Source: Arenicola marina
Lineage: Eukaryota; Annelida; Polychaeta; Arenicolidae
Direction of reading: 5' to 3'
DNA: 64,000 nucleotides
Assembly: GCA_964019135.1 (NCBI GenBank)
Contig: OZ025248.1
Coordinates: 75,770,119-75,834,118 of the forward strand
The notes under the pieces were generated by a model that saw only the letters and a list, made by a program, of their open reading frames with translations, had not been told where the DNA came from and made no database searches. Position numbers and translations under genes: made by a program. Positions 46,742 through 60,384 of this stretch are shown here, piece by piece; position 1 is the first letter of the stretch; every line of letters starts with the position of its first letter.

Positions 46742-47092
46742 TGTATCGGGACCTGTAGCCATATCTAACTGTTGCCTAGGTTATCTGCGTTATCACTCTA
46801 TCTGAGCCTCGTTGTCACTCTATCTGAGCCTCGTTATCACCAGTCAGCACGGTTCACCAGAGGCATGCATATGTGAGTACCGCCTACGCCCGCTATGGTC
46901 TAGAGCCGACAGACAAGGGAGAACTAAGCTGTGGGCATCAAACCACTCCATGTAGATAAGAGACTTCCTGGTTACCTCGCTGACATCAGGCGCGACCAAA
47001 TCAATCACCCATTTTAGTTGTTATGTTTAACGGCTCTACTGTCACGTGACGCGCTCTCGCACGTGCTGCAGTTAATCTACGGGCACGCTATT
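46742..47092 (-). promoter_or_regulatory. 5' flank of the gene with a GTCACGTGAC palindrome
   Basis: The 350 bp upstream of the start codon hold no TATA box in sense orientation. A perfect 10-bp palindrome GTCACGTGAC (47041-47050) matches the extended E-box bound by USF/TFE-type bHLH factors. Two copies of a ~25-bp direct repeat (tcactctatctgagcctcgt core, 46793-46840) lie in the probable 5' UTR. The transcription start cannot be placed. Confidence 0.3.
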
Positions 47093-47826
47093 GCGTAGTA
47101 TGGGTAATCCAGGGGCGCGCTGGTACGTGTTGTGGGTAATCCAGGGGCGCGCTGGTACGTGCTGTGGGTACTCCAGGGGCGCGCTGGTACGTGTTGTGGA
47201 TAATCCAGGGGCGCGCTGGTACGTGCTGTGGGTAATCCAGGGGCGCGCTGGTACGTGCTGTGGGTAATCCAGGGGCGTGCTGGTACGTGCTGTGGGTAAT
47301 CCAGGGGCGCGCTGGTACGTGCTGTGGGTAATCCAGGGGCGCGCTGGTACGTGCTGTGGGTAATCCAGGGGCGCGCTGGTACGTGTTGTGGGTAATCCAG
47401 GGGCGCGCTGGTACGTGTTGTGGGTAATCCAGGGGCGCGCTGGTACGTGCTGTGGGTAATCCAGGGGCGCGCTGGTACGTGTTGTGGGTAATCCAGGGGC
47501 GCGCTGGTACGTGTTGTGGGTAATCCAGGGGCGCGCTGGTACGTGCTGTGGGTAATCCAGGGGCGCGCTGGTACGTGTTGTGGGTAATCCAGGGGCGCGC
47601 TGGTACGTGCTGTGGGTAATCCAGGGGCGCGCTGGTACGTGCTGTGGGTAATCCAGGGGCGTGCTGGTACGTGCTGTGGGTAATCCAGGGGCGTGCTGGT
47701 ACGTGCTGTGGGTAATCCAGGGGCGCGCTGGTACGTGTTGTGGGTAATCCAGGGGCGCGCTGGTACGTGCTATGGGTAATCCAGGGGGGCGCTGGTACGT
47801 GCTGTGGGTAATCCAGGGGCGCGCTG
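47093..47826. repeat. 32-bp minisatellite upstream of the gene
   Basis: About 23 copies of gtaatccaggggcgcgctgg plus tacgtg(c/t)tgtgg. It lies 350-1,085 bp upstream of the start codon. CpG-rich. The 306-codon minus-strand frame through it is an artefact of a stop-free unit. Confidence 0.95.
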
Positions 47827-50400
47827 GCCTAAGGGTATTGGTGCTTCGGGCCTTCATTTGCCATATGCCGATATAGTATTGTAAATAATCGGAGAAAATA
47901 CTATTCGGCGTGTAGCGCAAGACTTTACTCAGGAGTATCGGATACTTGACGCGGTCGCTAGGTGGCGGCGGGTCGGGCGGCAGTATGCTCAATGTCTATT
48001 AGCTAACAAGACGTTTGTCCTCGTTAATCAAACGCCCAGGCGTTGTAAGTGTGTATGCCCTGTAGTAAGTGAGTAGGGTTTTAAATAGTTTGGCCATGTA
48101 AGTTTGAAGGTTTTAGATGATATTGTTGCTACATGCAGGTGTTAACGTTTTGAATTTAAAGTGATTAAGCTGCACCAAAATTAAGTTCATTGCTTGATTT
48201 TATTATTTTTAAATTAAAAAATAATAAACGGACCGATAAGACGCTTAAATCTAACCTCGGCGAATAATTAAGCGCTCAGCCCAGAATGCGACACTCTAAC
48301 GATACCGCAAGCATAGATATTGCCAGAAAAACGCCCCCTACCTTAGTTTTGAGACATCACATGACCGTTACTTCGAGGTTGGTTCAGTTTGAAGTACGTA
48401 AAACTCCCCGACCTGCTACCTTTATAAAAGCAGATTTAACAAAACTTCACCTCCAACTAACATGTAACAAATATGCCAGCAACTAGAAACCAATATACAA
48501 AATTGTACCGCGTGAATCGTGACTTTTAACAGTGTGCATAATCCGTGACACACGAATAATAATTAATACCAGCATAATTTTCTACTCGCAGTAGTTTTCC
48601 CCGCATCACCCGCTGTCCAGGGCTTGAAAGTTCGAAACGAATAGTTCGCATTACCCCATGCTAACATCCTATGCTAGAACGAAATATTCAGCCTATGCCG
48701 TTTCGATGAGCTTATTAATGGATGTAGTGCATGTGACACTTGTAAAAGTCCAATGTTATGCTTGGTTAATGAACATAAATGAGGGATGAGTGACGGCTTA
48801 GAGGGTTGTGTAATAATTCATTGATTTTATTCTCAGACATGACATGATCACACTGACCATAAGTCCTGACTGATTGATCACCAGGTCGTCCGATCAGCTA
48901 TGGACCGACTTCCCAATGATAAAGGAGTCAAGTAATGTCGAGCCCGTACCAGTGCACTAAGCTGTTCTGTCGGCCACGTGACGGCCGATAGCACTCCTTC
49001 GTGGTCTTATCGTAGTCATGAAATACGAGCCAGTCTTCATTACACTTTGCTGGAGGCGTCTACCTCACTCTGCCGGCAGAGGGAGCTCGTTCCTAACATC
49101 ACAGGACTATAGCTTAATTGAAACGCCGGGAGATCCTGTCTATCTATGATACTGTCATCATTTATGGGGCATGTTTTCACCTAATAGTATATGACTTGAT
49201 CTATATATTCCTTTCAAGGCATTGTCTTAGATTTAGTTTTGCCTCAACGCCATATGCATGGGCCCAGAATGATCTTAGACATGCAATAAAGGTGTAAGTG
49301 TACGAAACTGTCAAACGTTTTGAGGTGCACAAGTGTGGCATTAGCACATATAAATAGTTTATGTCGTAATGTCCAGCTTTAGCTGAGCCAGAGATATTCA
49401 AGACATGAACCTCCAGATATATGTGCATCCAAATATTTGACGTTATCCCATGAGACGCGTTATTTAAGCATCAAGACATAGTCAGGGCGATCATTAGACG
49501 TGTTGTGACGTAAATACATGTCCGGGTTTTGGTTTGTCGCACTAGTACGCTTTACCCATGAGAAAAGCAATTCCAAATATTGTAAATTCAACACATAGAA
49601 CATGTTACATGTTAAATCCTTCATCTTCTTAAAGGAATAATCAGCAACTACACCGGAAACTCCATCTACGACACTTATGGCGAATATTTGAACTCTTATC
49701 TTTCAGGGTTGATCACCAAATTTGTTTAGATTTCGTGACTTGAAACTGACGTACTTGCCAAATTATGAGCCATATAGTTTTACAGAGGAATATAGGAAGT
49801 GCAGCCCCTCTTTATAATACTTTCTTTAGCTTAACTTCATCAAATATCACATTGGGTTCACATGGGGTTGAACAAAGTTATGACCGGGGAGGGGCTCCAC
49901 AAGGTAAGAAGTGGGGGGGGGGGGGTGGTCACTGCAAAACAAGTGGGGGTCTCTGTTCTAATTCAGAAGACGGTATGTCGGGCCACTGGAGTAAGAGGGG
50001 GGCATAATAGCGACTACTTTCTATTCTTGGCCGTACATACATTAGCCAAATGTAATACTTGGCCTCAAGAGCGAGGCTTTGTAAGGCCCTGCAGATATCT
50101 GGATGCCACAGACGTAAGACCGGTTGATATAGAGCCACGGCCCAGTGGTCGCGTCATAATAAACACTTCAAGTTTTGAACTTTGAACGAGAAAGCTAAGC
50201 ACCAAATTGCAGTCTGCATATACAAGTATTAGTGGATATTGGTATTCATCTGCACGGCGATTGTGTAGCCTTTTTACATGATCATGAGAGAGATATAATT
50301 CATCGTGAGCTATAGGCCAAAAAATTTAGACCGTGCGTGTGTGTGTGCGTGCGTGCGTTGTCGAAAGTGTTGCGTACGTAAACTAAAAGTAAGCTTACGT
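47827..50400. other. Intergenic, 5' flank
   Basis: About 2.6 kb with no gene signal. There is a G run at 49913-49924 and a gtgtgtgcgtgcgtgcg stretch at 50339-50360. Confidence 0.5.
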
Positions 50401-50512
50401 GATGCAGCACGATATGTTTGATGTCAATGTGTACACATGACGACGATATGTTTGATGTCAATGTGTACATATTACGACGATATATTTGACGTCAATGTCT
50501 ACACATAATGAA
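50401..50512. repeat. ~38-bp tandem repeat, three copies
   Basis: Three diverged copies of cgatat(g/a)tttgatgtcaatg plus tgtacacat and a short spacer. Confidence 0.75.
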
Positions 50513-53500
50513 GATACGTATGTCATATGGTGTAATCGATCATCCCTTTCTCGACCAACACGCCCGTTGTCGGCGGTGAACATCTCGTTCTCGACCGAAT
50601 CGTCCACATTCTTTCACTATTTGATCAATAATGCAAATAAGTTTGGTTTTTTTATACACTTTGTGGTTTTAACAGTCAAGTAAAAGTTGCATCTAAGTGA
50701 ATTTAATATCATTTTTAGTGTGCATTGTAAGATCGCACATGACAACTTCTCGGACTTTGACATATTATATTCCGATTGTAGCTAACGGTAGAGCTCGCAT
50801 TACGCTGGATAATTCGCCCTTCTGAAAGACTTGTCCTCCGCTGACGTTTTTAATGTCCACAATGCTTTAATTATAAAATATCCTTTGCATCATGTTATAG
50901 GGCCTACATATCTCAACAACATAGTTCAATGTTTGTGTCCAAGTTAATGCACTGGATCAGTGCCCCCCTCCCCGCCCCCCCCCCCCCCTCCACCATTGCC
51001 GATTTGAGGGATGTTCACGACGATATTCCGCCGAGAAAAGGATATTCGATTACTCCATGTGATTATTATCCCACCTTACAGTAAAATAATGCCGTGAGAG
51101 AACAATGACGTCATTGATTTTACTGCGTGATTGGGTAGCCTAGGAGCTGTATGAAGTGGATGTAGGCCTATGCATTGTTAGTTTGGGATGGATTTGGGGA
51201 TTGCAGGAAATCTGGGAATGTGTAAGTAACCTGCTAACTCCACAATCGCTGCAGGCACAACAGACCCGAAGCGGCCCTGGTATGTCAGGTTCGACAGGTG
51301 CTAACTTACATGTGCCGCGTCACAGGCCAACAGAGACACAAATATGCGAAGTAGGAATTGGGCTGGCCTATGTAGGGCTGCATTCATGGTGTCTGATGGT
51401 TTTTATATCATTGTATCATCTTATGTCTGTGGGATTTGGGTAATAGATGTGATGTCAATGGCATTGGTGCGACGCGGTTATTTCTTCACAAAAATAGATT
51501 AACCATGCCATTATATTTTCGTGCAGATAAAGCTTTTAATCGTTATTTCAAGACTATCACATAGCTCATCAACCTCTGCACGATCGATATTTTGATCTAC
51601 GCTGACCTATTTACGGACTCCCACAGGGCGACATGCTTGAATGTTTGATTTGTGAGCTGGGAGACAGGATTTAGTGGGTTTTTTGGGTGTTTTTGCAATT
51701 CTTCCCGAAAGATGGACTGACAGGTGAACAGAAAACGTAATTTTTCGCGGCAAACACCGTATATGGATACATAGCAGTGGTAAAGAAACCAGCAAACACC
51801 ATGAATAATGGTTGCTGGCGAAGCATATAAGCGAGTCTCGCTATAACACTGTTCAATTTTGCTCAAGCCGTACGCAGTGGGTCTCAGTGCATGTTACCAT
51901 GCTATGTACTTGAATGACTCACGGCAGGCAGGAGGTATCAACAAGAGCCGAACCCGGCCCGCCGGGACCGCTCTGGGACGTCATGTCTCTTTGCGGTAGC
52001 TCCAAAAGTTAACCCCGCCCACCCCTCACTGTCCTTAAAGTAGAGCTTTCGGGCTGGTGTCGCGAAGGTGGGGCTTCCGGATTCCGGTGGGTCTGTCTAG
52101 GTCCGCACCCCCCCCCCCTCCCCCCCGCCGGGCCATCAGGCGGATGAGTGGCGAGTATGGTGTCTGGTTAGACTGGACCGTCGTCCCCTCCTTGATTTTC
52201 AACTCACTGAGAGGGCCCTCCAACTGCCAAGTCCCTGAAGGGGTGGGGGGAGGTAGCCACGTTCCTTGTCCATTTCGTGTGTCTCCTCAACTCCATACAG
52301 CTCCGACCAATCTTTACTGGTAGCGCATCAAACACTTAGGTCGCTTTTTTGCAGTCGCCGTTGATGTAAAAGAAAGTAAAAGAAGTACTAGTAAAGAACG
52401 AGGTGGAGTGCATTCGCCAAAATAAAGCGATAGCGTCGAGTGCTTTATTTGGGGAATGCACGACAGCGAGTTCTTTAACGTACTATAAAATTGTTGTAAC
52501 AAGGCATTAGTTCTGCTTATGATTTGCGTGGTTCGTTTCTAGGATTGGACACAAGAAAGCGACAACGTTCAGGCAGCAGCGGTTTGCTCTAAAATAAAAT
52601 AACCACCGATCAACTAATGCACCAGTCAATATGAAGCCGCAGGGTGGAGGGAGAAAAGGCATGAAGGTAGTAGATACAATTTTGAAAATCATTTCCTAAA
52701 TCCCCACAAGGGTCAAGTCGTCCCGTCTAACTTCCATGAAAACAATTCCCCCTGAAAAGCGGTATTAGTGAATCAACGCTTTTACTTTAAAATCGATCGT
52801 CCATTTTATATCGGATATATATATATATATATATGACACCTTTAGTAGGAATGGCATGACCAATGCCATACGGTCCCCCGTTCATAAGCGGCACCGGATA
52901 TATATGCCATCGAAAACTGTCGATTTTTCATATATTTTGTGTTTTCTGGTCTAATGCCCCCCCCCCCCCCTCCCGCCTGGAACTTAACGGTGACATTTCA
53001 TTGTCTTGAAATTTGCAAGTTCTGACATGATCAATCCAGCTAGCTTGGCTCAGCTCAGCTCGGCTCGATTGATTGCACCGTGACACTTAGCGGAGTCAAT
53101 ATTAACAACTGTTCATTTTCAAGATAATGCACAGTTTTTCTGTTCTTTATTTAAATTTATTTAATATTTAAATAAAGAACACTTACATTAATAAAACACG
53201 GCTAGGTCTGTTTTCCGACTCATTCTTCCACATAATGAACACTTAAGACAAAGGCGTGACGTCACACACGTTTTTAACTGGTAGTGAAATTGACGACTCT
53301 CACCCAATGTCGGCATCCGTCTTCCTAAGACGATGTATCTGCAGTACTCAATAAGCCTATCTATGACCGACAGAAAGTACCGCAGTCGTCGTAGTAGTCG
53401 GTATGTTTAGGTTTATACTTACTGGATGCATAGAGTAGCGTTTCATGTCCCACAAAAGGGACTGTATTTCCCGGGTGGGGGGGGGGGGTTGAGGGGGTGG

Positions 53501-54358
53501 TGTGAGACGATGAGGTGTTAGAGAACGTGGTGCACTGGGTGCCGGGAGGGTATTGGCATGGGGGCCTCACACGTACATGAGGCTGGGCGAGCTAGGGGAG
53601 GGAAGACAAAGCCTCGAGAAAGGCGTGGGGGAAGGAGGGGGAGGGTATAGGACAGGAAATGGGAGCTACTACAAAGGGACATGACATCCCAAAACAGTAC
53701 CGGCGTGCCAGGTTCGGTTCTTGTTGATGATACCTCCTGCCTGCCGTGTGTCACTGAAGTAAATGGTAACATACACCTAGACCAACAGCAGGAGCGAAAT
53801 AAACTAGCAATCGAAGGAAATCCACGCTCCGTTATGTCCTTCGCCGGTGACCAATATTCATGGTGTTGGCTGGTTTCTCTACCACTGCTATATATATCAT
53901 GGGGCCGCGAAAATGCATAGGTTGTATGGTTGGCCACATTTTGGCGGTTCCCTTGTCGGCGGAGACGGAATTTGATCGAGCCGAATTTGGTAAAACGACC
54001 CGACCGAGCTGATTTCGGCGGGGTAATGCAGAGGCTTTACCGCGGAACCCCCCCAAACCAAGCAATGTATTAACCCCCCCCCCCCCCGGGTACAGGCAGA
54101 GGCCGGGCGTCGAGATATAGGGGGGGGGGGGGAGGGGGATAGAGAACCTTACGTCGTGTCGATAATGGACGATGTCGTTGGTCGGAGTTATGTTTTCGCC
54201 CAGGTCTTGATGTCTAGGTTCTGATTGTCTAATCAAACGAGACAGCAGTGATAGAATATGCGCTGGTATCCCCACTCGTCTGGGACCAGCGCGTACTAAG
54301 CCCCCCATGTCACATGTAGAATTATATCACGTAGATACCAGAGCGTATCGGCAGCCAT
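50513..54358. other. Intergenic, before the 19-bp satellite
   Basis: No gene recognised. Poly-C or poly-G runs lie at 50976-50989, 52108-52128, 52957-52970, 53479-53489, 54075-54088 and 54119-54132. An (AT) run is at 52817-52834 and a perfect hairpin at 53141-53181. Open frames around 52035-52320 and 53520-54310 are crossed by these runs and look accidental. Confidence 0.5.
53141..53181. repeat. Perfect AT-rich inverted repeat
   Basis: Sixteen-base arms (TGTTCTTTATTTAAAT and its exact reverse complement) around a 9-base loop. Confidence 0.85.
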
Positions 54359-57300
54359 ATGCACCTAACGGCATGCCAGGCATCAACCGGCATGCCAGGC
54401 ATCAACCGGCATGCCAGGCATCAACCGGCATGCCAGGCATCTAACGGCATGCCAGGCATCAACCGGCATGCCAGGCATCTAACGGCATGCCAGGCATCAA
54501 CCGGCATGCCAGGCATCTAACGGCATGCCAGGCATCTAACGGCATGCCAGGCATCAACCGGCATGCCAGGCATCTAACGGCATGCCAGGCATCTAACGGC
54601 ATGCCAGGCATCAACCGGCATGCCAGGCATCAACCGGCATGCCAGGCATCTAACGGCATGCCAGGCATCAACCGGCATGCCAGGCATCTAACGGCATGCC
54701 AGGCATCTAACGGCATGCCAGGCATCAACCGGCATGCCAGGCATCTAACGGCATGCCAGGCATCAACCGGCATGCCAGGCATCTAACGGCATGCCAGGCA
54801 TCAACCGGCATGCCAGGCATCAACCGGCATGCCAGGCATCTAACGGCATGCCAGGCATCTAACGGCATGCCAGGCATCTAACGGCATGCCAGGCATCAAC
54901 CGGCATGCCAGGCATCTAACGGCATGCCAGGCATCAACCGGCATGCCAGGCATCTAACGGCATGCCAGGCATCAACCGGCATGCCAGGCATCAACCGGCA
55001 TGCCAGGCATCTAACGGCATGCCAGGCATCTAACGGCATGCCAGGCATCTAACGGCATGCCAGGCATCTAACGGCATGCCAGGCATCAACCGGCATGCCA
55101 GGCATCTAACGGCATGCCAGGCATCAACCGGCATGCCAGGCATCAACCGGCATGCCAGGCATCTAACGGCATGCCAGGCATCAACCGGCATGCCAGGCAT
55201 CTAACGGCATGCCAGGCATCTAACGGCATGCCAGGCATCAACCGGCATGCCAGGCATCTAACGGCATGCCAGGCATCAACCGGCATGCCAGGCATCTAAC
55301 GGCATGCCAGGCATCAACCGGCATGCCAGGCATCAACCGGCATGCCAGGCATCTAACGGCATGCCAGGCATCTAACGGCATGCCAGGCATCTAACGGCAT
55401 GCCAGGCATCAACCGGCATGCCAGGCATCTAACGGCATGCCAGGCATCAACCGGCATGCCAGGCATCTAACGGCATGCCAGGCATCAACCGGCATGCCAG
55501 GCATCAACCGGCATGCCAGGCATCTAACGGCATGCCAGGCATCTAACGGCATGCCAGGCATCTAACGGCATGCCAGGCATCAACCGGCATGCCAGGCACC
55601 TAACGGCATGCCAGGCATCTAACGGCATGCCAGGCATCAACCGGCATGCCAGGCATCTAACGGCATGCCAGGCATCAACCGGCATGCCAGGCACCTAACG
55701 GCATGCCAGGCATCAACCGGCATGCCAGGCACCTAACGGCATGCCAGGCATCTAACGGCATGCCAGGCATCAACCGGCATGCCAGGCATCTAACGGCATG
55801 CCAGGCATCAACCGGCATGCCAGGCATCTAACGGCATGCCAGGCATCTAACGGCATGCCAGGCATCAACCGGCATGCCAGGCATCTAACGGCATGCCAGG
55901 CATCAACCGGCATGCCAGGCATCTAACGGCATGCCAGGCATCAACCGGCATGCCAGGCATCAACCGGCATGCCAGGCATCTAACGGCATGCCAGGCATCA
56001 ACCGGCATGCCAGGCATCTAACGGCATGCCAGGCATCTAACGGCATGCCAGGCATCTAACGGCATGCCAGGCATCAACCGGCATGCCAGGCACCTAACGG
56101 CATGCCAGGCATCAACCGGCATGCCAGGCACCTAACGGCATGCCAGGCATCTAACGGCATGCCAGGCATCAACCGGCATGCCAGGCATCTAACGGCATGC
56201 CAGGCATCAACCGGCATACCAGGCACCTAACGGCATGCCAGGCATCAACCGGCATGCCAGGCACCTAACGGCATGCCAGGCATCTAACGGCATGCCAGGC
56301 ATCAACCGGCATGCCAGGCATCTAACGGCATGCCAGGCATCAACCGGCATGCCAGGCATCTAACGGCATGCCAGGCATCAACCGGCATGCCAGGCATCAA
56401 CCGGCATGCCAGGCATCTAACGGCATGCCAGGCATCAACCGGCATGCCAGGCATCTAACGGCATGCCAGGCATCAACCGGCATGCCAGGCATCAACCGGC
56501 ATGCCAGGCATCAACCGGCATGCCAGGCATCTAACGGCATGCCAGGCATCAACCGGCATGCCAGGCATCTAACGGCATGCCAGGCATCTAACGGCATGCC
56601 AGGCATCTAACGGCATGCCAGGCATCAACCGGCATGCCAGGCACCTAACGGCATGCCAGGCATCTAACGGCATGCCAGGCATCAACCGGCATGCCAGGCA
56701 TCTAACGGCATGCCAGGCATCAACCGGCATGCCAGGCATCTAACGGCATGCCAGGCATCAACCGGCATGCCAGGCATCTAACGGCATGCCAGGCATCAAC
56801 CGGCATGCCAGGCACCTAACGGCATGCCAGGCATCAACCGGCATGCCAGGCATCTAACGGCATGCCAGGCATCAACCGGCATGCCAGGCACCTAACGGCA
56901 TGCCAGGCATCAACCGGCATGCCAGGCATCTAACGGCATGCCAGGCATCAACCGGCATGCCAGGCATCTAACGGCATGCCAGGCATCAACCGGCATGCCA
57001 GGCATCTAACGGCATGCCAGGCATCAACCGGCATGCCAGGCACCTAACGGCATGCCAGGCATCAACCGGCATGCCAGGCATCTAACGGCATGCCAGGCAT
57101 CAACCGGCATGCCAGGCACCTAACGGCATGCCAGGCATCAACCGGCATGCCAGGCATCTAACGGCATGCCAGGCACCTAACGGCATGCCAGGCATCTAAC
57201 GGCATGCCAGGCATCAACCGGCATGCCAGGCATCTAACGGCATGCCAGGCATCAACCGGCATGCCAGGCATTTAACGGCATGCCAGGCATCAACCGGCAT

Positions 57301-59981
57301 GCCAGGCATCTAACGGCATGCCAGGCATCAACCGGCATGCCAGGCACCTAACGGCATGCCAGGCATCAACCGGCATGCCAGGCATCTAACGGCATGCCAG
57401 GCACCTAACGGCATGCCAGGCATCTAACGGCATGCCAGGCATCAACCGGCATGCCAGGCATCAACCGGCATGCCAGGCATCAACCGGCATGCCAGGCATC
57501 AACCGGCATGCCAGGCATCAACCGGCATGCCAGGCATCTAACGGCATGCCAGGCATCTAACGGCATGCCAGGCATCAACCGGCATGCCAGGCATCTAACG
57601 GCATGCCAGGCATCAACCGGCATGCCAGGCATCTAACGGCATGCCAGGCATCAACCGGCATGCCAGGCATCAACCGGCATGCCAGGCATCTAACGGCATG
57701 CCAGGCATCTAACGGCATGCCAGGCATCTAACGGCATGCCAGGCATCAACCGGCATGCCAGGCATCTAACGGCATGCCAGGCATCAACCGGCATGCCAGG
57801 CATCTAACGGCATGCCAGGCATCAACCGGCATGCCAGGCATCAACCGGCATGCCAGGCATCTAACGGCATGCCAGGCATCTAACGGCATGCCAGGCATCA
57901 ACCGGCATGCCAGGCATCTAACGGCATGCCAGGCATCAACCGGCATTCCAGGCATCAACCGGCATGCCAGGCATCAACCGGCATGCCAGGCATCTAACGG
58001 CATGCCAGGCATCAACCGGCATGCCAGGCATCTAACGGCATGCCAGGCATCTAACGGCATGCCAGGCATCTAACGGCATGCCAGGCATCAACCGGCATGC
58101 CAGGCACCTAACGGCATGCCAGGCATCTAACGGCATGCCAGGCATCAACCGGCATGCCAGGCATCTAACGGCATGCCAGGCATCAACCGGCATGCCAGGC
58201 ACCTAACGGCATGCCAGGCATCAACCGGCATGCCAGGCACCAAACGGCATGCCAGGCATCTAACGGCATGCCAGGCATCAACCGGCATGCCAGGCATCTA
58301 ACGGCATGCCAGGCATCAACCGGCATGCCAGGCATCAACCGGCATGCCAGGCATCTAACGGCATGCCAGGCATCAACCGGCATGCCAGGCATCTAATGGC
58401 ATGCCAGGCATCAACCGGCATGCCAGGCATCTAACGGCATGCCAGGCATCAACCGGCATGCCAGGCATCAACCGGCATGCCAGGCATCAACCGGCATGCC
58501 AGGCATCTAACGGCATGCCAGGCATCAACCGGCATGCCAGGCATCTAACGGCATGCCAGGCATCTAACGGCATGCCAGGCATCTAACGGCATGCCAGGCA
58601 TCAACCGGCATGCCAGGCACCTAACGGCATGCCAGGCATCTAACGGCATGCCAGGCATCAACCGGCATGCCAGGCATCTAACGGCATGCCAGGCATCAAC
58701 CGGCATGCCAGGCATCTAACGGCATGCCAGGCATCAACCGGCATGCCAGGCATCTAACGGCATGCCAGGCATCAACCGGCATGCCAGGCATCTAACGGCA
58801 TGCCAGGCATCAACCGGCATGCCAGGCACCTAACGGCATGCCAGGCATCAACCGGCATGCCAGGCATCTAACGGCATGCCAGGCATCAACCGGCATGCCA
58901 GGCACCTAACGGCATGCCAGGCATCAACCGGCATGCCAGGCATCTAACGGCATGCCAGGCATCAACCGGCATGCCAGGCATCTAACGGCATGCCAGGCAT
59001 CAACCGGCATGCCAGGCACCTAACGGCATGCCAGGCATCAACCGGCATGCCAGGCATCTAACGGCATGCCAGGCATCAACCGGCATGCCAGGCACCTAAC
59101 GGCATGCCAGGCATCAACCGGCATGCCAGGCATCTAACGGCATGCCAGGCACCTAACGGCATGCCAGGCATCTAACGGCATGCCAGGCATCAACCGGCAT
59201 GCCAGGCATCTAACGGCATGCCAGGCATCAACCGGCATGCCAGGCATCTAACGGTATGCCAGGCATCAACCGGCATGCCAGGCATCTAACGGCATGCCAG
59301 GCATCAACCGGCATGCCAGGCACCTAACGGCATGCCAGGCATCAACCGGCATGCCAGGCATCTAACGGCATGCCAGGCACCTAACGGCATGCCAGGCATC
59401 TAACGGCATGCCAGGCATCAACCGGCATGCCAGGCATCAACCGGCATGCCAGGCATCAACCGGCATGCCAGGCATCAACCGGCATGCCAGGCATCTAACG
59501 GCATGCCAGGCATCTAACGGCATGCCAGGCATCTAACGGCATGCCAGGCATCTAACGGCATGCCAGGCATCAACCGGCATGCCAGGCATCTAACGGCATG
59601 CCAGGCATCAACCGGCATGCCAGGCACCTAACGGCATGCCAGGCATCAACCGGCATGCCAGGCACCTAACGGCATGCCAGGCATCAACCGGCATGCCAGG
59701 CATCAACCGGCATGCCAGGCATCAACCGGCATGCCAGGCATCTAACGGCATGCCAGGCATCTAACGGCATGCCAGGCATCTAACGGCATGCCAGGCATCT
59801 AACGGCATGCCAGGCATCAACCGGCATGCCAGGCACCTAACGGCATGCCAGGCATCAACCGGCATGCCAGGCATCAACCGGCATGCCAGGCATCAACCGG
59901 CATGCCAGGCATCTAACGGCATGCCAGGCATCTAACGGCATGCCAGGCATCTAACGGCATGCCAGGCATCAACCGGCATGC
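54359..59981. repeat. 19-bp satellite, about 296 copies
   Basis: Nearly invariant unit cggcatgccaggcatcaac, with the variant endings atctaa and acctaa. Each unit contains the palindrome GGCATGCC. The array runs 5.6 kb without interruption and single-base changes are rare (56218, 57270, 57947, 58250, 58398, 59255). Short open frames through it have no gene signal. Confidence 0.97.
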
Positions 59982-60384
59982 ACCAGCCTGACGGGTGTCA
60001 CTGTGAGAAAGGACACTTGAAACATTAGTGCCTCTCTACTCCTATCTGGCCATATACGCACGGGACTACGAGCAAAAAATTAATTTGCGCGATAAAAATA
60101 ACAACCTTTTGTCACTGGGATGTCACTGGGTTCATAGCCCGGTGTCTGCCCCCTCAGCCCCCACCCCCACCCCCCTGAATGTACTTAATGAAGCGCTCTA
60201 ACCCCTCCCCCCCCCTCCCCCTTCTCTTTTGTCTCTTCAAAGTTGGCTTGTTTCGCTTGGAGTTTGGTCGTCTGGTTTGCTAAAGCTGGTTCGCTTGGAA
60301 ACCGACGTTAGGATTTAGGATTTTTCGCGTGGCATGCGATTACTGTAGGATTTTGGTTAACGTGACATGGTTTGGGAACTGTAT
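59982..60384. other. Intergenic spacer
   Basis: No gene recognised. Poly-C tracts at 60160-60175 and 60206-60226. Confidence 0.6.

Noticed and set aside
47041..47050. Proven TFEB/USF site
   Set aside because: The palindrome is exact, but CACGTG cores are common in this window (for example in each 130-bp unit), so it is recorded only as a candidate.
47072..47992. 306-codon minus-strand frame of 32-residue repeats
   Set aside because: Follows from a 32-bp stop-free unit; upstream of the gene and without coding features.
54359..59981. Centromeric satellite or CRISPR array
   Set aside because: The unit is 19 bp without spacers, and the array is short for a centromere. Nothing in the window tests that role.
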